Origin: a bacterium | GTDB taxonomy: Bacteria > Patescibacteriota > Minisyncoccia > Minisyncoccales > JAUYFS01 | NCBI GenBank assembly: GCA_030689665.1 | Contig: JAUYFS010000033.1 | Span: 1-36,655, forward strand | Direction of reading: 5' to 3' | DNA: 36,655 nucleotides | Shown: one piece after another, positions 16,252 through 25,743 of the stretch | Layout of the letters: every line of letters starts with the position of its first letter | How positions within the stretch are numbered: the first letter of the stretch is position 1 | The notes under the pieces: model-generated | Told to the model about the DNA's origin: nothing | Seen by the model: only the letters and a program-made list of their open reading frames with translations | The model's database searches: none | Program-made: the position numbers and the translations under genes

Positions 16252-17262
16252 ATGGATTTATTTATAAAAATAATAAATCAACTGGACATTAAAAAGCAGT
16301 GCAAGAAATTTCAGCTCCCCTTGTACCAGTGCCCGCATTTTCTTTTTATTGTAATGGGCATTCTTATTATTGCGGCGATTTTAAGCACCTATTTTATCGG
16401 TTTAAGATATGTTGACGACCCCTTGCTGATTGTGCTGATTGTAATGGTTTTAACGGTCTTTCTTTTGCTTATTGCTTTTTTAATAAATAATTCTTTTGAA
16501 AAAGTGGCTGAGGTGGCGCAACTAAAAACAGAATTTATAAACATTGTTTCGCACCAATTAAAAACCCCGATTTTAAATTTAAATTGGGCAGCGGATATTC
16601 TTTTTTCAAAAGAGAAAGAAATCGCGCCCGAGAAAAAAGGTGAATTTGTTGAGATTATTCGCGAAAACATAAAAAGGATGAGAGAGTTGCTAAACGAATT
16701 GGTAATGGTTTCCAAAATAGAAAACGGCAGGCATATTTTAAATTTGGAAACAGTGAATATTTTGGATTTGTTCAATAATGTTGTTTCTTTTTTCAGGCCC
16801 TGCGCAACCAAAAAGAATGTGGCAATTAATTTTTACAGCGAAGGGGATTTTTCAAAAGACATAAAAATAGACCCCTTAAAACTTAAAATAATAATTGAAA
16901 ATCTGGTGGAAAACGCTGTCCGCTACACCAATTCCGGCGGCAGAATAGACATATTTTTAACGATACTTCCAAAAGAAAAAATAATTTTTAAAATTTCTGA
17001 CACTGGAATTGGAATTAAAAAAGATGATTACAAGATTATTTTTAAAAAATTTTGCCGTTCTGAAGAAGCCCAAAAAATAAAAACACAGGGATTGGGATTG
17101 GGTTTGTACATTGTGAAAACATACACAGAACAATTAGGCGGAAAGGTTTCTTTTTATTCAGAATATCAGAAAGGAACAACTTTTATTTTGGAATTTCCAG
17201 TTGCTTTTAAACAAGCCAAAAACTTGGAGCGGTTCACCCTCCCAAATTTTTGGCTAAAATAA
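16252..17262 (+). CDS. Sensor histidine kinase, two TM helices, HisKA plus HATPase_c
   Basis: IVSHQLKTPI H-box, ENLVENAVRYTNSGG N-box, KISDTGIGI, GLGLGLYIVK, GTTFILEFPV; last 16 residues are repeat-derived. Confidence 0.92.
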   Translation: MDLFIKIINQLDIKKQCKKFQLPLYQCPHFLFIVMGILIIAAILSTYFIGLRYVDDPLLIVLIVMVLTVFLLLIAFLINNSFEKVAEVAQLKTEFINIVSHQLKTPILNLNWAADILFSKEKEIAPEKKGEFVEIIRENIKRMRELLNELVMVSKIENGRHILNLETVNILDLFNNVVSFFRPCATKKNVAINFYSEGDFSKDIKIDPLKLKIIIENLVENAVRYTNSGGRIDIFLTILPKEKIIFKISDTGIGIKKDDYKIIFKKFCRSEEAQKIKTQGLGLGLYIVKTYTEQLGGKVSFYSEYQKGTTFILEFPVAFKQAKNLERFTLPNFWLK

Positions 17263-17352
17263 TTAGAATTGACAGCGATAATTTAAATAAATGGGTGATA
17301 TCAATATTTCAACAATTTATTATCAAACAAGCCAAAAACTTGGGAGGGTAAA
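17233..17352 (+). repeat. TTCACCCT...AGGGTAAA element, 120 bp copy
   Basis: About 6 mismatches from 30853-30972 over 120 bp; arms CCCTCCCAAATTTTTGGC / GCCAAAAACTTGGGAGGG. Confidence 0.9.
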
Positions 17353-17366
17353 GGTCATTTTAAAAA

Positions 17367-17421
17367 TTCACCCTGTTAAATTGCCTTTGGCAGTATTTAA
17401 CAGGACATTTAACAGGGTAAA
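17367..17421 (+). repeat. Second-type hairpin element, leader of the response regulator gene
   Basis: TTCACCCTGTTAAAT...ATTTAACAGGACATTTAACAGGGTAAA with duplicated right arm, TGCC-TTT-GGCA inside; ATG at 17427. Confidence 0.75.
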
Positions 17422-17426
17422 AAATT

Positions 17427-17798
17427 ATGAAAAATAAAATTTTATTTATTGAAGATGAGAGAGCATTGCATAAATCATTAAAAGAAATTTTAGAAATTGA
17501 AAATATTGAACTTATATCTGCCTTTGACGGAGAAGAGGGTTTGAAAAAAGTTCAAGAAGAAAGGCCGGATTTGATTCTTTTGGATTTAATTCTTCCCAAG
17601 CTTCATGGTTTTGATGTTTTAAAAAAAATCAAAGAAGACAAAGAGCTTCAGGAAATTCCCTTGATTATTTTGACCAATCTTGAGGATATCAATGAAGTGG
17701 AAAAGGTGCTTGAATTGGGAGTAACGACATATTTGTCAAAATCGTCATACACATTAATGGAAATAGTTAAAAAAATAAAAGAGATTTTGAATCCTTAA
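17427..17798 (+). CDS. Single-domain response regulator (CheY-like receiver)
   Basis: ILFIEDERALHKSLKE, PDLILLDLILPKLHGFDVLKKIK, PLIILTNL, YLSKSSYT. Confidence 0.93.
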   Translation: MKNKILFIEDERALHKSLKEILEIENIELISAFDGEEGLKKVQEERPDLILLDLILPKLHGFDVLKKIKEDKELQEIPLIILTNLEDINEVEKVLELGVTTYLSKSSYTLMEIVKKIKEILNP

Positions 17799-17807
17799 TT
17801 CTTTTTT

Positions 17808-19559
17808 ATGAAAATTGAAACAAAACAGCTAAAAGCTTTTATTTTAGATTCTAATTTGGCGAAAGAAGAAGACCTGGAAAACGCCCTGAAAGAAGCCATA
17901 GAAAAAAATCTTAAATTTGAGGATGTTTTAATCAATAAAAATTTAATTTCAAAAAAGGACCTATCCAAACTCAAGGCCTATATTTTAGGGATTCCTTACG
18001 TTAATTTGGAAAAAGAAACAGTTGAACCGGAAATTTTAAAAATTATTCCAGAGCCGATTGCCCGTTCCAATAATATAATCGCTTTCAGAAAAAGAGGCAG
18101 AAATTTGGAGGTAGCCATGGTTGACCCGGCAGATTTAAGGACCATAGATTTCATAAGGAAAACAGCCAACCTAAAAATATTGCCGCGTTTGACTGACGAT
18201 GAAAGCATAAAATCAGTTTTAAAACAATACCAAAAAAGTTTGGAAACTGAATTTAAAGACCTGATTGACCAAAAAGGCGAGGAAGTTAAAATTACCGCTA
18301 TTGAAGAACTAGCTGATAACGGCGAAGAAAATTTAAAAAAAGCGGCAAAAGAAATTCCCATAATAAGAATTGTGGATACTTTGCTTAAACACGCGATTAT
18401 CCAGAGGGCGTCTGACATTCATATTGAGCCGCAGGAAAAAGAAGTTGTTGTTCGTTATAGGATAGACGGGGTTTTAAGAGACGCGATGATTTTGCCGAAA
18501 CAGGTCCAAGAGGGAATTGTTGCCAGAATCAAGGTTTTGTCAAAATTAAAATTGGACGAGCACAGATTGCCTCAAGACGGCCGTTTCAAAATTGAAACCG
18601 GCGACTACAAATATTCAATCAGGGTTTCAATTTTGCCGATTTTTGACGGAGAAAAAGTCGTTATGAGGCTGTTGTCGGAAAGCAACAAAGGATTTACTTT
18701 GGAAGATATTGGTTTTTCCGGAAATTCTTTGGAATTGGTTCATGAAAATATAAAAAAACCAGTTGGCATGATTTTAATCACAGGACCGACCGGCTCTGGA
18801 AAAACAACAACGCTTTACACGATTTTAGAAATTTTAAATACCCCGGAAGTGAATATTTCCACTATTGAAGACCCGATTGAATACCGAATGTCAAGAATTA
18901 ACCAGACCCAAGTAAATCCTAAAATAAATTTGACCTTTTCAAGCGGATTGCGTTCTTTGGTAAGGCAAGACCCTGACATTATTATGGTCGGAGAAATCAG
19001 AGATAACGAAACCGCGTCTTTATCCATAAACGCGGCATTGACAGGGCACTTGGTTCTTTCCACGCTTCACACCAACTCAGCGGCAGGCGCGATTCCAAGA
19101 TTATTGGATATGGAGGTTGAGCCGTTTCTTTTGTCTTCAACCTTGAATTTAATAGTGGCGCAAAGATTGGTCAGGAGGTTATGCGAGGAAAAAATTCCTT
19201 ATAAATTAAATCAAGCGCAAACTAAAAATCTGGACAATTACTGCAATTTAAAAAATTTAGAGAAAGCTCTTAAAGAAGAAAAAATAATAGGACCTAAGGA
19301 GGGAATTGAAGATGCCACATTTTATAAGCCGAAAATCACCAAGGATTGTTCAGAGGGTTACAGGGGGAGAATCGGGATTTTTGAGGCCATGAGGGTTTCT
19401 GAAATCATAAAAGAAATGATTGTTAAAAGCGCCACCAGCGACAATATCCAAGACCAAGCGCAAAAAGAAGGGATGACTTTGATGGTTGAAGATGGTTTGG
19501 TTAAAGCTGCCCGCGGCTTCACGACGATTGAAGAAGTATTAAGAGTGATAACTGAGTAA
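17808..19559 (+). CDS. pilB: Type IV pilus assembly ATPase PilB (GspE family)
   Basis: GspE N-terminal domain; ASDIHIEPQEKEVVVRYRIDG, GPTGSGKTTTLYTILE, RQDPDIIMVGEIRDNETAS, GHLVLSTLHTNSAAGAIPRLLDM. Confidence 0.95.
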   Translation: MKIETKQLKAFILDSNLAKEEDLENALKEAIEKNLKFEDVLINKNLISKKDLSKLKAYILGIPYVNLEKETVEPEILKIIPEPIARSNNIIAFRKRGRNLEVAMVDPADLRTIDFIRKTANLKILPRLTDDESIKSVLKQYQKSLETEFKDLIDQKGEEVKITAIEELADNGEENLKKAAKEIPIIRIVDTLLKHAIIQRASDIHIEPQEKEVVVRYRIDGVLRDAMILPKQVQEGIVARIKVLSKLKLDEHRLPQDGRFKIETGDYKYSIRVSILPIFDGEKVVMRLLSESNKGFTLEDIGFSGNSLELVHENIKKPVGMILITGPTGSGKTTTLYTILEILNTPEVNISTIEDPIEYRMSRINQTQVNPKINLTFSSGLRSLVRQDPDIIMVGEIRDNETASLSINAALTGHLVLSTLHTNSAAGAIPRLLDMEVEPFLLSSTLNLIVAQRLVRRLCEEKIPYKLNQAQTKNLDNYCNLKNLEKALKEEKIIGPKEGIEDATFYKPKITKDCSEGYRGRIGIFEAMRVSEIIKEMIVKSATSDNIQDQAQKEGMTLMVEDGLVKAARGFTTIEEVLRVITE

Positions 19560-19563
19560 ATTT

Positions 19564-20787
19564 ATGCCTTTATTTCATTACGAAGCAAAAGATATAAATA
19601 ACAATTTAAGAAAGGGCTATTTGGAGGCAAAAGACAAAATAGATTTAGCCAAAAGGCTTCATAATGAGGGATTTTTTTTAATTGACGCTTTTAGCGACAA
19701 AGAAAAAAGCGGAGAAAAATTCGTGAATTTTTCCTCAATTCGGGAAATTTTTGGGATTTCAATAAAAGAAAAACTATTTTTTTTCAGAAATCTTCAAGTA
19801 ATGGTTTCGGCTGGAATTGCTTTGCCGAGAAGCATAAGAACCTTGGCAGAACAAACCAAAAATAATAAATTCAAAAAAGCTCTTTTACAAACAGAGGAAA
19901 ATCTTTTGAAAGGATTTAGTTTATCCCAGAGTTTTTCTTATTTCCCGGAAATTTTTCCTCCTTTAATAATAAATATGGTTAAGGTTGGGGAGGAATCAGG
20001 AACATTAGAAACAATTCTGGCAAATTTGACTGAACACTTGGAAAAACAAAATCAGCTGAAAAATAGAATAATCGGAGCTTTAATGTACCCCTCAATTATT
20101 ATTTTAGCGATGATTGGCATTGGAATTTTGATGCTGATTATAGTTGTTCCCAAACTTGCCGAAACATTTGAAGAATTGGGAATTGAGTTGCCAATAACAA
20201 CCAGAATTGTCATTTTCGCCGGGTACTCGCTTCTCAATTATTGGTATTTAATTTTGTTTTTATTGGTTGTCGTTGTTTTTCTTTTTCGCCGTTTGCTGAA
20301 AACAACGGGAGGAAAGGATTTTATAGACGAGATTGTGCTGAAAATTCCTGTTTTGGGCGAACTTTTAAAAAAATATTACACAGTTGAGATAATAAGAACC
20401 CTTTCTATTTTGATGAGAAGCGGCGTGCCGATTTTAAATTCTTTGGAAATAGCGGGAAATGTTGCTCTGAACAAGCATTTTAAAGATTCATTGGAAGAGG
20501 CGAAAAAAGAAGTAAAAAAGGGAGGCTCTTTGTCGGCAGCTTTAAAAAAGAGCTCTGAATTTTACTCGGATACGACAATTGAAATGTTTTTAGTTGGCGA
20601 AGAAACCGGACAAACCGGGCAAATTTTAGAAAAGCTGACGGCTTTTTACGACGACGAAATAGCCCAGACGACCCAAAACCTTTCTTCAATAATTGAGCCG
20701 ATTTTAATGATTATTATCGGCGCGGCCATAGGATTTTTCGCCGTTGCTATGGTTCAACCTATGTATTCAATGTTGGGTTCCATATAA
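19564..20787 (+). CDS. pilC: Type IV pilus inner membrane platform protein PilC (GspF family)
   Basis: FHYEAKDINNNLRKGYLEA, FFRNLQVMVSAGIALPRSI, LRTLSILMRSGVPILNSLEIAG-like repeat, GQTGQILEKLTAFYDDEI. Confidence 0.95.
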   Translation: MPLFHYEAKDINNNLRKGYLEAKDKIDLAKRLHNEGFFLIDAFSDKEKSGEKFVNFSSIREIFGISIKEKLFFFRNLQVMVSAGIALPRSIRTLAEQTKNNKFKKALLQTEENLLKGFSLSQSFSYFPEIFPPLIINMVKVGEESGTLETILANLTEHLEKQNQLKNRIIGALMYPSIIILAMIGIGILMLIIVVPKLAETFEELGIELPITTRIVIFAGYSLLNYWYLILFLLVVVVFLFRRLLKTTGGKDFIDEIVLKIPVLGELLKKYYTVEIIRTLSILMRSGVPILNSLEIAGNVALNKHFKDSLEEAKKEVKKGGSLSAALKKSSEFYSDTTIEMFLVGEETGQTGQILEKLTAFYDDEIAQTTQNLSSIIEPILMIIIGAAIGFFAVAMVQPMYSMLGSI

Positions 20788-20791
20788 AACA

Positions 20792-21691
20792 ATGAACTTC
20801 AAAAGAAAAACTAAAACAGGTTTTACCCTGATTGAATTATTAATAGTTGTTGCAATAATTTTTATTGTTTTTGCCTTGTCTGTTGTTTCCTTCAGGTTTT
20901 ATGAAAAAAAATCAACTCTTAACAATACCGTGAAAGAAATAGTCGCTGTTTTAAAATCAGCTCAAAACAAAACTCTGGCTTCAGAGGGAAATAGCAAATG
21001 GGGAGTTTATTTTGATTCGGGACAAAATAGATTTATTTTATTTAAGGGCAGCGAATACAATCCGGAAGGAGCTGAAAACGAAATAAACGAAATTTCAGAA
21101 AGAATTGAAATTAGCGCTTTAGATTTGGCTGGCGGAGAAAATAAAATCGTTTTTAAGCGTTTAACAGGAGAAACAGACCAGTTTGGAAGCGTTTCTCTAA
21201 GATTAAAAGAAAACCCAGCGGAAATTAAAACAATTTATATTGAAAATTCCGGGCAAATTTTCTCCAGCTTGCCGGTAAATCCCGATGACGAAAGCAGAGT
21301 AAGAGATTCAAGGCATTTTCATTTTGATTTGGGCTGGAGCATTCAGAACGCAACAACTTTAAAATTTAATTTTATTGACAGCGGGCAAATTAAAACTCAA
21401 GATATGGTTGCTTTTTTCAACGGAGATAAAACTGAGTTTAATTGGAATAACGAGGAAGAGCCTTTTGTGATTGACGAGGCAAATCAAATTTTTAAAATCC
21501 ATACCCATTATTTGGACGGGGCAAACACGGTTCTTTGCATTCATAGAGAAAGAGGCGAAAACCAAAATAATCAGGAGGTTTTTATTTACATAGTTGATGG
21601 CGGCGTGGACAAGGAAATTGCTCATTATTTTGCCGACAGCGGCGATTCCATTGCAAAAGGTTTTTATGTTTCCAGTTTTGAACCCCAATAA
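20792..21691 (+). CDS. Type IV prepilin-like protein
   Basis: MNFKRKTKTGFTLIELLIVVAIIFIVFALSVVSF class III signal; ATG 20792 after the pilC stop. Confidence 0.88.
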   Translation: MNFKRKTKTGFTLIELLIVVAIIFIVFALSVVSFRFYEKKSTLNNTVKEIVAVLKSAQNKTLASEGNSKWGVYFDSGQNRFILFKGSEYNPEGAENEINEISERIEISALDLAGGENKIVFKRLTGETDQFGSVSLRLKENPAEIKTIYIENSGQIFSSLPVNPDDESRVRDSRHFHFDLGWSIQNATTLKFNFIDSGQIKTQDMVAFFNGDKTEFNWNNEEEPFVIDEANQIFKIHTHYLDGANTVLCIHRERGENQNNQEVFIYIVDGGVDKEIAHYFADSGDSIAKGFYVSSFEPQ

Positions 21692-21692
21692 A

Positions 21693-22184
21693 ATGACCAA
21701 AAACAAAGGTTTCACAATTATAGAAATTTTAATCGTCATAACAATTGCGGGAATTTCATTTTCCGCGCTTCTGGGTTTAGCGGCCTTTTCTCTAAAAAAT
21801 TCAGTGCTGATAAAAGAAACCTATCAAGCCAATTATTTAGCCCAAGAAATGCTTGAAATCGCAAGAAATTTGCGCGACGGCACTGATTGGGGAACGGGCG
21901 GGATTGGTTCTTTTAGCGCTGATGTTGCTTTTCATCCAGAAAAAACCGCAGCAAGTCCTCCGAAATGGCAACTAATCTCCGGGACAGAAACAACAGGAAT
22001 TTTTTCCAGAAACTTGGTTTTTAAAAGGGTTTCCAGAGACGCCAATGACAATATTGAAGAGGTTTTTAATCCAGCCAACGAAGATGCAAATACCAGAAAA
22101 GCGATTGCAACCGCTTCCTGGAATAAACGGGGGATAGTTCATAAGGTTGAACTGTTTTTATATTTAACCAACTGGAAACAATAA
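21693..22184 (+). CDS. Type IV prepilin-like protein
   Basis: MTKNKGFTIIEILIVITIAGISFSALLG; ATG 21693 preferred to the upstream ATG at 21594. Confidence 0.85.
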   Translation: MTKNKGFTIIEILIVITIAGISFSALLGLAAFSLKNSVLIKETYQANYLAQEMLEIARNLRDGTDWGTGGIGSFSADVAFHPEKTAASPPKWQLISGTETTGIFSRNLVFKRVSRDANDNIEEVFNPANEDANTRKAIATASWNKRGIVHKVELFLYLTNWKQ

Positions 22185-22185
22185 A

Positions 22186-22731
22186 ATGTTTTTAAAATTT
22201 TACAAAAATAACAGGGGATTCGCGTTGATAGAGGCCTTGATTTATGTCGCGGTTTTGTCAGTGATTATTTTGGTTATTTCCACATTTTTTCTTTGGGTTA
22301 ATAAAGCAAGCATTAAAGCAACGGTAATGGAAGAAACCCTAAATAACGCTAATAAAGCAATGGAGATGATTGTTTATGAAATAAAAACTTGCCAAGAAAT
22401 TTATCAGCCAACCTCGGTTTTTTCCAATGATAATGGCCAGCTTTCTTTAAAAACAAATGAGTTTAAGCCAGATGGCGAAAGCGCGACAATTATTGATTTT
22501 TTTATCTGCAACGACAGCAGAATTTGTTTGAAGAAAGAATCCCAAAATCCGATTTTTTTGACCTCGGGAAGCGTTAATGTTGAAAAATTAAAATTTGATT
22601 TGGTTTTCAATGATGATTTGGAGCCGTCTGTGTCAATAGATTTGCAGGTTGATTACGATAATCCATTAGAAAAACCTGAATATCAGCATTCGGTTAATTT
22701 AAAAACAACAACAACCCTAAGAAATTATTAA
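22186..22731 (+). CDS. Type IV prepilin-like minor pilin
   Basis: MFLKFYKNNRGFALIEALIYVAVLSVIILVISTFFLW. Confidence 0.8.
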   Translation: MFLKFYKNNRGFALIEALIYVAVLSVIILVISTFFLWVNKASIKATVMEETLNNANKAMEMIVYEIKTCQEIYQPTSVFSNDNGQLSLKTNEFKPDGESATIIDFFICNDSRICLKKESQNPIFLTSGSVNVEKLKFDLVFNDDLEPSVSIDLQVDYDNPLEKPEYQHSVNLKTTTTLRNY

Positions 22732-22739
22732 AATCCAAA

Positions 22740-23999
22740 ATGTTTTCATTAAAAAATTTTAAAAAATTGAATTCTGGCTTTGCGGCTTTTTACTCTTTGA
22801 TTTTGATATTGGGAATTGTTTGCGCGACAACAGCGAGCATTTCTTTTGTTGTAAATAAGCAGCAAAAAGCAATAAAAAATGTTGTTCGTTCCTCTCAATC
22901 TTACTATTCCACTGAAGCGGGAGTGGAAGATGCTCTTTTGAGGTTAGTCACAGGTAAAAAATGGTCAAACCCTATCCTCTTAGAAGTGGGAACAGGGCTT
23001 GCTTCAACCACTATTTCTGATGATATTGGCGGGCAAAGAAATATCATTTCTCAAGGCAATGTTTCTGATCGGATTAGAAAAATAGAAGTAATCTCTAGAA
23101 TTTCTGTTGAGGAGGAGAATTTTTATTATGCCGCCCAGGTTGGAGATAATGGGATAGTAATGCAAAATAATAGCCAGATTAGGGGCAATGTTTTTTCCAA
23201 TGGAAGCATTTTGGCTAGTGGTTTGGCTTCAGCAACAGGGACAGTGATTGTGGCCAAAGACGAAAATCAAATCTCAGGATTGGAAGTAGGAAAGAATGCC
23301 AAAGTTTATACCTGTCAAAATTCAGAGATCAAAAGTACTTTAACTTGTGTCATAAATAAGGGATGCACTGCTCAAACCATAGAAGCTCTCACTGAAGAAA
23401 TTTCTCCACTCAATCCGCCAATCTCAACTTTAACTATTCAAGGGTGGAAAAAAGAAGCTAGTGACGGAGGAACAATCGGATATCTGCATTTATCTGGTAG
23501 TCAAACTTTGAGCTTAGGGCCAAAAAAAATTGAGGGAAATCTTTTACTGGAAAACCAGGCTAAATTAACAATAACTGGAACAATCTGGGTTACTGGAGAT
23601 ATCCATTTACAAAATAGCGCTATTTTAGAATTAGCTTCTGACTATGGGTCAAATAGCGGAGTAATTATTACCGATGAAGAAATTTTGTTAGAAAATAATG
23701 TCATTACTCGAGGTTCCAGTCAGAAAGAAAGCTATTTGATGTTATTGAGCACCAGTCCTTCTTTAGAACTCGGTGATCCGGCCATTGAGATGAAAAACAA
23801 TGCCCAATCCGATATTCTTTATACCTCCAGGGGAGCAATTAGTTTAATTAACAGCGCTAACCTAAGAAGTATTTATGCGACTAAACTTTTCCTTCAAAAC
23901 AATGTAGTTTTATCTTATGAGGTTGGCCTAGAAAGTGTTGAATTTTTTTCCGGGCCAAGTAGGGGATGGAAGGTAATTAGTTGGAAAGAAATTGAGTGA
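22740..23999 (+). CDS. PilX-like pilus-associated protein with repetitive beta-rich (bactofilin-like) region
   Basis: KLNSGFAAFYSLILILGIVCATTASISFVV N-terminus; repeated MQNNSQIRGNVFSNGSI / LLLENQAKLTITGTIWVTGDIHLQNSAIL / EMKNNAQSDILYTSRGAISLINSANL patterns. Confidence 0.75.
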   Translation: MFSLKNFKKLNSGFAAFYSLILILGIVCATTASISFVVNKQQKAIKNVVRSSQSYYSTEAGVEDALLRLVTGKKWSNPILLEVGTGLASTTISDDIGGQRNIISQGNVSDRIRKIEVISRISVEEENFYYAAQVGDNGIVMQNNSQIRGNVFSNGSILASGLASATGTVIVAKDENQISGLEVGKNAKVYTCQNSEIKSTLTCVINKGCTAQTIEALTEEISPLNPPISTLTIQGWKKEASDGGTIGYLHLSGSQTLSLGPKKIEGNLLLENQAKLTITGTIWVTGDIHLQNSAILELASDYGSNSGVIITDEEILLENNVITRGSSQKESYLMLLSTSPSLELGDPAIEMKNNAQSDILYTSRGAISLINSANLRSIYATKLFLQNNVVLSYEVGLESVEFFSGPSRGWKVISWKEIE

Positions 24000-24024
24000 T
24001 TTTGTTTATCAAATATTTTTTAAG

Positions 24025-24033
24025 TGATATAAT
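24025..24033 (+). promoter_or_regulatory. Extended -10 promoter upstream of pilM
   Basis: TGATATAAT (TGn-TATAAT), weak -35; 7 nt before ATG 24041, so any transcript would be nearly leaderless. Confidence 0.4.
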
Positions 24034-24040
24034 TTATAAA

Positions 24041-25174
24041 ATGTTTAATATATTTAATCTTGACCCGGAATTTTTTTCTTTGGATATTTCGGAGGACTCC
24101 GTAAAGTTTTTAGATATTGAAAAAAGCAACGACAAAATAATCGGAGTGCAAGTTAAAAATTTAATAAGCCAGAGGCCGTTGATAAAAGACGGAAATATTG
24201 TTGATGAAAAAGCACTTTTGGGAGTTTTATTAAAAATAAGGGAAATGACAAAAAAAAATTATTTGGCTTTTGCTCTTCCCGAAGAAAAAAGCTTTCTTCA
24301 AATGATAAAAATTCCAAAGGTGGAAAAAAGCAAAATTGAAGAATTGGTTTATTATGAGGTGGAAAACTACATTCCTCTTTCCATAAAAGATGTTTATGTT
24401 GATTTTCAAAAAGTGGAATCCCTGGCAAAACAAGACCTTAATCACATTAATGTTTTATTGGTCGCAGTTTCCAAAAATTTTGTTAATTCTTTCAGTCAAA
24501 TTGTGAAACAAGCCGGCTTCCGTTCCTTCGCTTTTGAAACAGAGTCCTTATCCATTGCCAGAGCTGTGGTTCCCGGCCAAATGACCCATAACCCGCTTCT
24601 TATAATTGACCTGGGAAAGGTTAAAAGCAGATTTATTATATTTTCAGGAAATAGCGTGAGGTTCAGTTCCTCGGTAAGCGTTTCTTCAAATGATTTCACC
24701 AGAAAAATCGCCAAAGAATTTAATTTAAACCCTGAAGAAGCAGAGGCGGAAAAAATAAAAAATGGCATAGAGTTTCAAGAAGTTCTTCATTTGGAAGGAA
24801 CTGCCGATGGCTTTAAAAAAGAAACAATAACCAACAAAACGATTTTTAATTCAACCAAGGGCTGTTTTATGAATTTAGTCAATGAAATTCAGGGGCATTT
24901 AGATTATTATTATTCCCATGATTTTTGCGAAAATTTGCCCAATGAGAACAGAAAAATCAACGAAATCATACTTTGCGGCGGCGGCGCTTATTTAAAAGGA
25001 TTGCCTGAGTTTTTAGAAAAGTCCTTTCATATGGAAGTAAAACTTGGAGATCCTTTGGTCAATTTTAATTCCCATGACAGAAAAATTTTAAGCAATTATT
25101 TAGGCAAAGAAAATTCATTGTTTTTTACCACCACACTGGGCCTTACTTTAAGGAATTTATATTCTAAAACATGA
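24041..25174 (+). CDS. pilM: Type IV pilus biogenesis protein PilM (actin-like)
   Basis: FFSLDISEDSVKFLDIEK, FALPEEKSFLQMIKIPKV, YYEVENYIPLSIKDVYVDF, LLIIDLGKVKSRFIIFSGN, EIILCGGGAYLKGLPEFL. Confidence 0.9.
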   Translation: MFNIFNLDPEFFSLDISEDSVKFLDIEKSNDKIIGVQVKNLISQRPLIKDGNIVDEKALLGVLLKIREMTKKNYLAFALPEEKSFLQMIKIPKVEKSKIEELVYYEVENYIPLSIKDVYVDFQKVESLAKQDLNHINVLLVAVSKNFVNSFSQIVKQAGFRSFAFETESLSIARAVVPGQMTHNPLLIIDLGKVKSRFIIFSGNSVRFSSSVSVSSNDFTRKIAKEFNLNPEEAEAEKIKNGIEFQEVLHLEGTADGFKKETITNKTIFNSTKGCFMNLVNEIQGHLDYYYSHDFCENLPNENRKINEIILCGGGAYLKGLPEFLEKSFHMEVKLGDPLVNFNSHDRKILSNYLGKENSLFFTTTLGLTLRNLYSKT

Positions 25175-25743
25175 TTAATCTTATTCCCGAAGAAGAAAAA
25201 ATAATATTGGAAGAAGAAAGGGGGTCAAAAATAAAAAACCTGTTCCTGATTTTTATTTTTTTCTGCTTATTGTCAATTTTTCTTTGTTCTTTGACATTTT
25301 ATTTCTATTATCTTGGGGAAAAAGAAGGAAAGGAAATTGAATTGAAAACGCTCCAACAAGAAATTGGATATCTGGAAAAATCTTCCTTGACTAAGGAAAG
25401 AACAAGGGTTGAAAAAGAAATTGATATTTTTGAGAAAAACTTAAAAAACAAAAAAGCTTTTTATTCTGATATATTAAAACCTATTTCCTTGTTAATTCCG
25501 CAAAATATTTATTTTAAGGAATTAACGATTTCTTTGCCTAAAACCTATTCTAAAAAAGAGACCACAAGCAGAAAAGAAGGTTTATCAGCGAGAATTAACG
25601 GTTATGCCGCGAACAGGACAGTTCTTTTGGAGTTGAAAGAAAATTTGTCAAAGGCGCCCTGGATTAATAATTTTTATTTTCCGCCGTCAAATTGGATTAA
25701 TGACAGAGATATAGATTTTTATTTAACTTTTGATATTCCATGA
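25171..25743 (+). CDS. pilN: PilN-like type IV pilus assembly protein
   Basis: MINLIPEEEK start, single TM, coiled coil; overlaps the pilM stop. Confidence 0.8.
   Translation: MINLIPEEEKIILEEERGSKIKNLFLIFIFFCLLSIFLCSLTFYFYYLGEKEGKEIELKTLQQEIGYLEKSSLTKERTRVEKEIDIFEKNLKNKKAFYSDILKPISLLIPQNIYFKELTISLPKTYSKKETTSRKEGLSARINGYAANRTVLLELKENLSKAPWINNFYFPPSNWINDRDIDFYLTFDIP

Noticed and set aside
17269-17300. TTGACA inside the 120 bp element as a promoter carried by the element
   Set aside because: No acceptable -10 at 16-18 bp spacing (sequence there is TGGGTG/GGGTGA); left as an untested possibility in the element finding.
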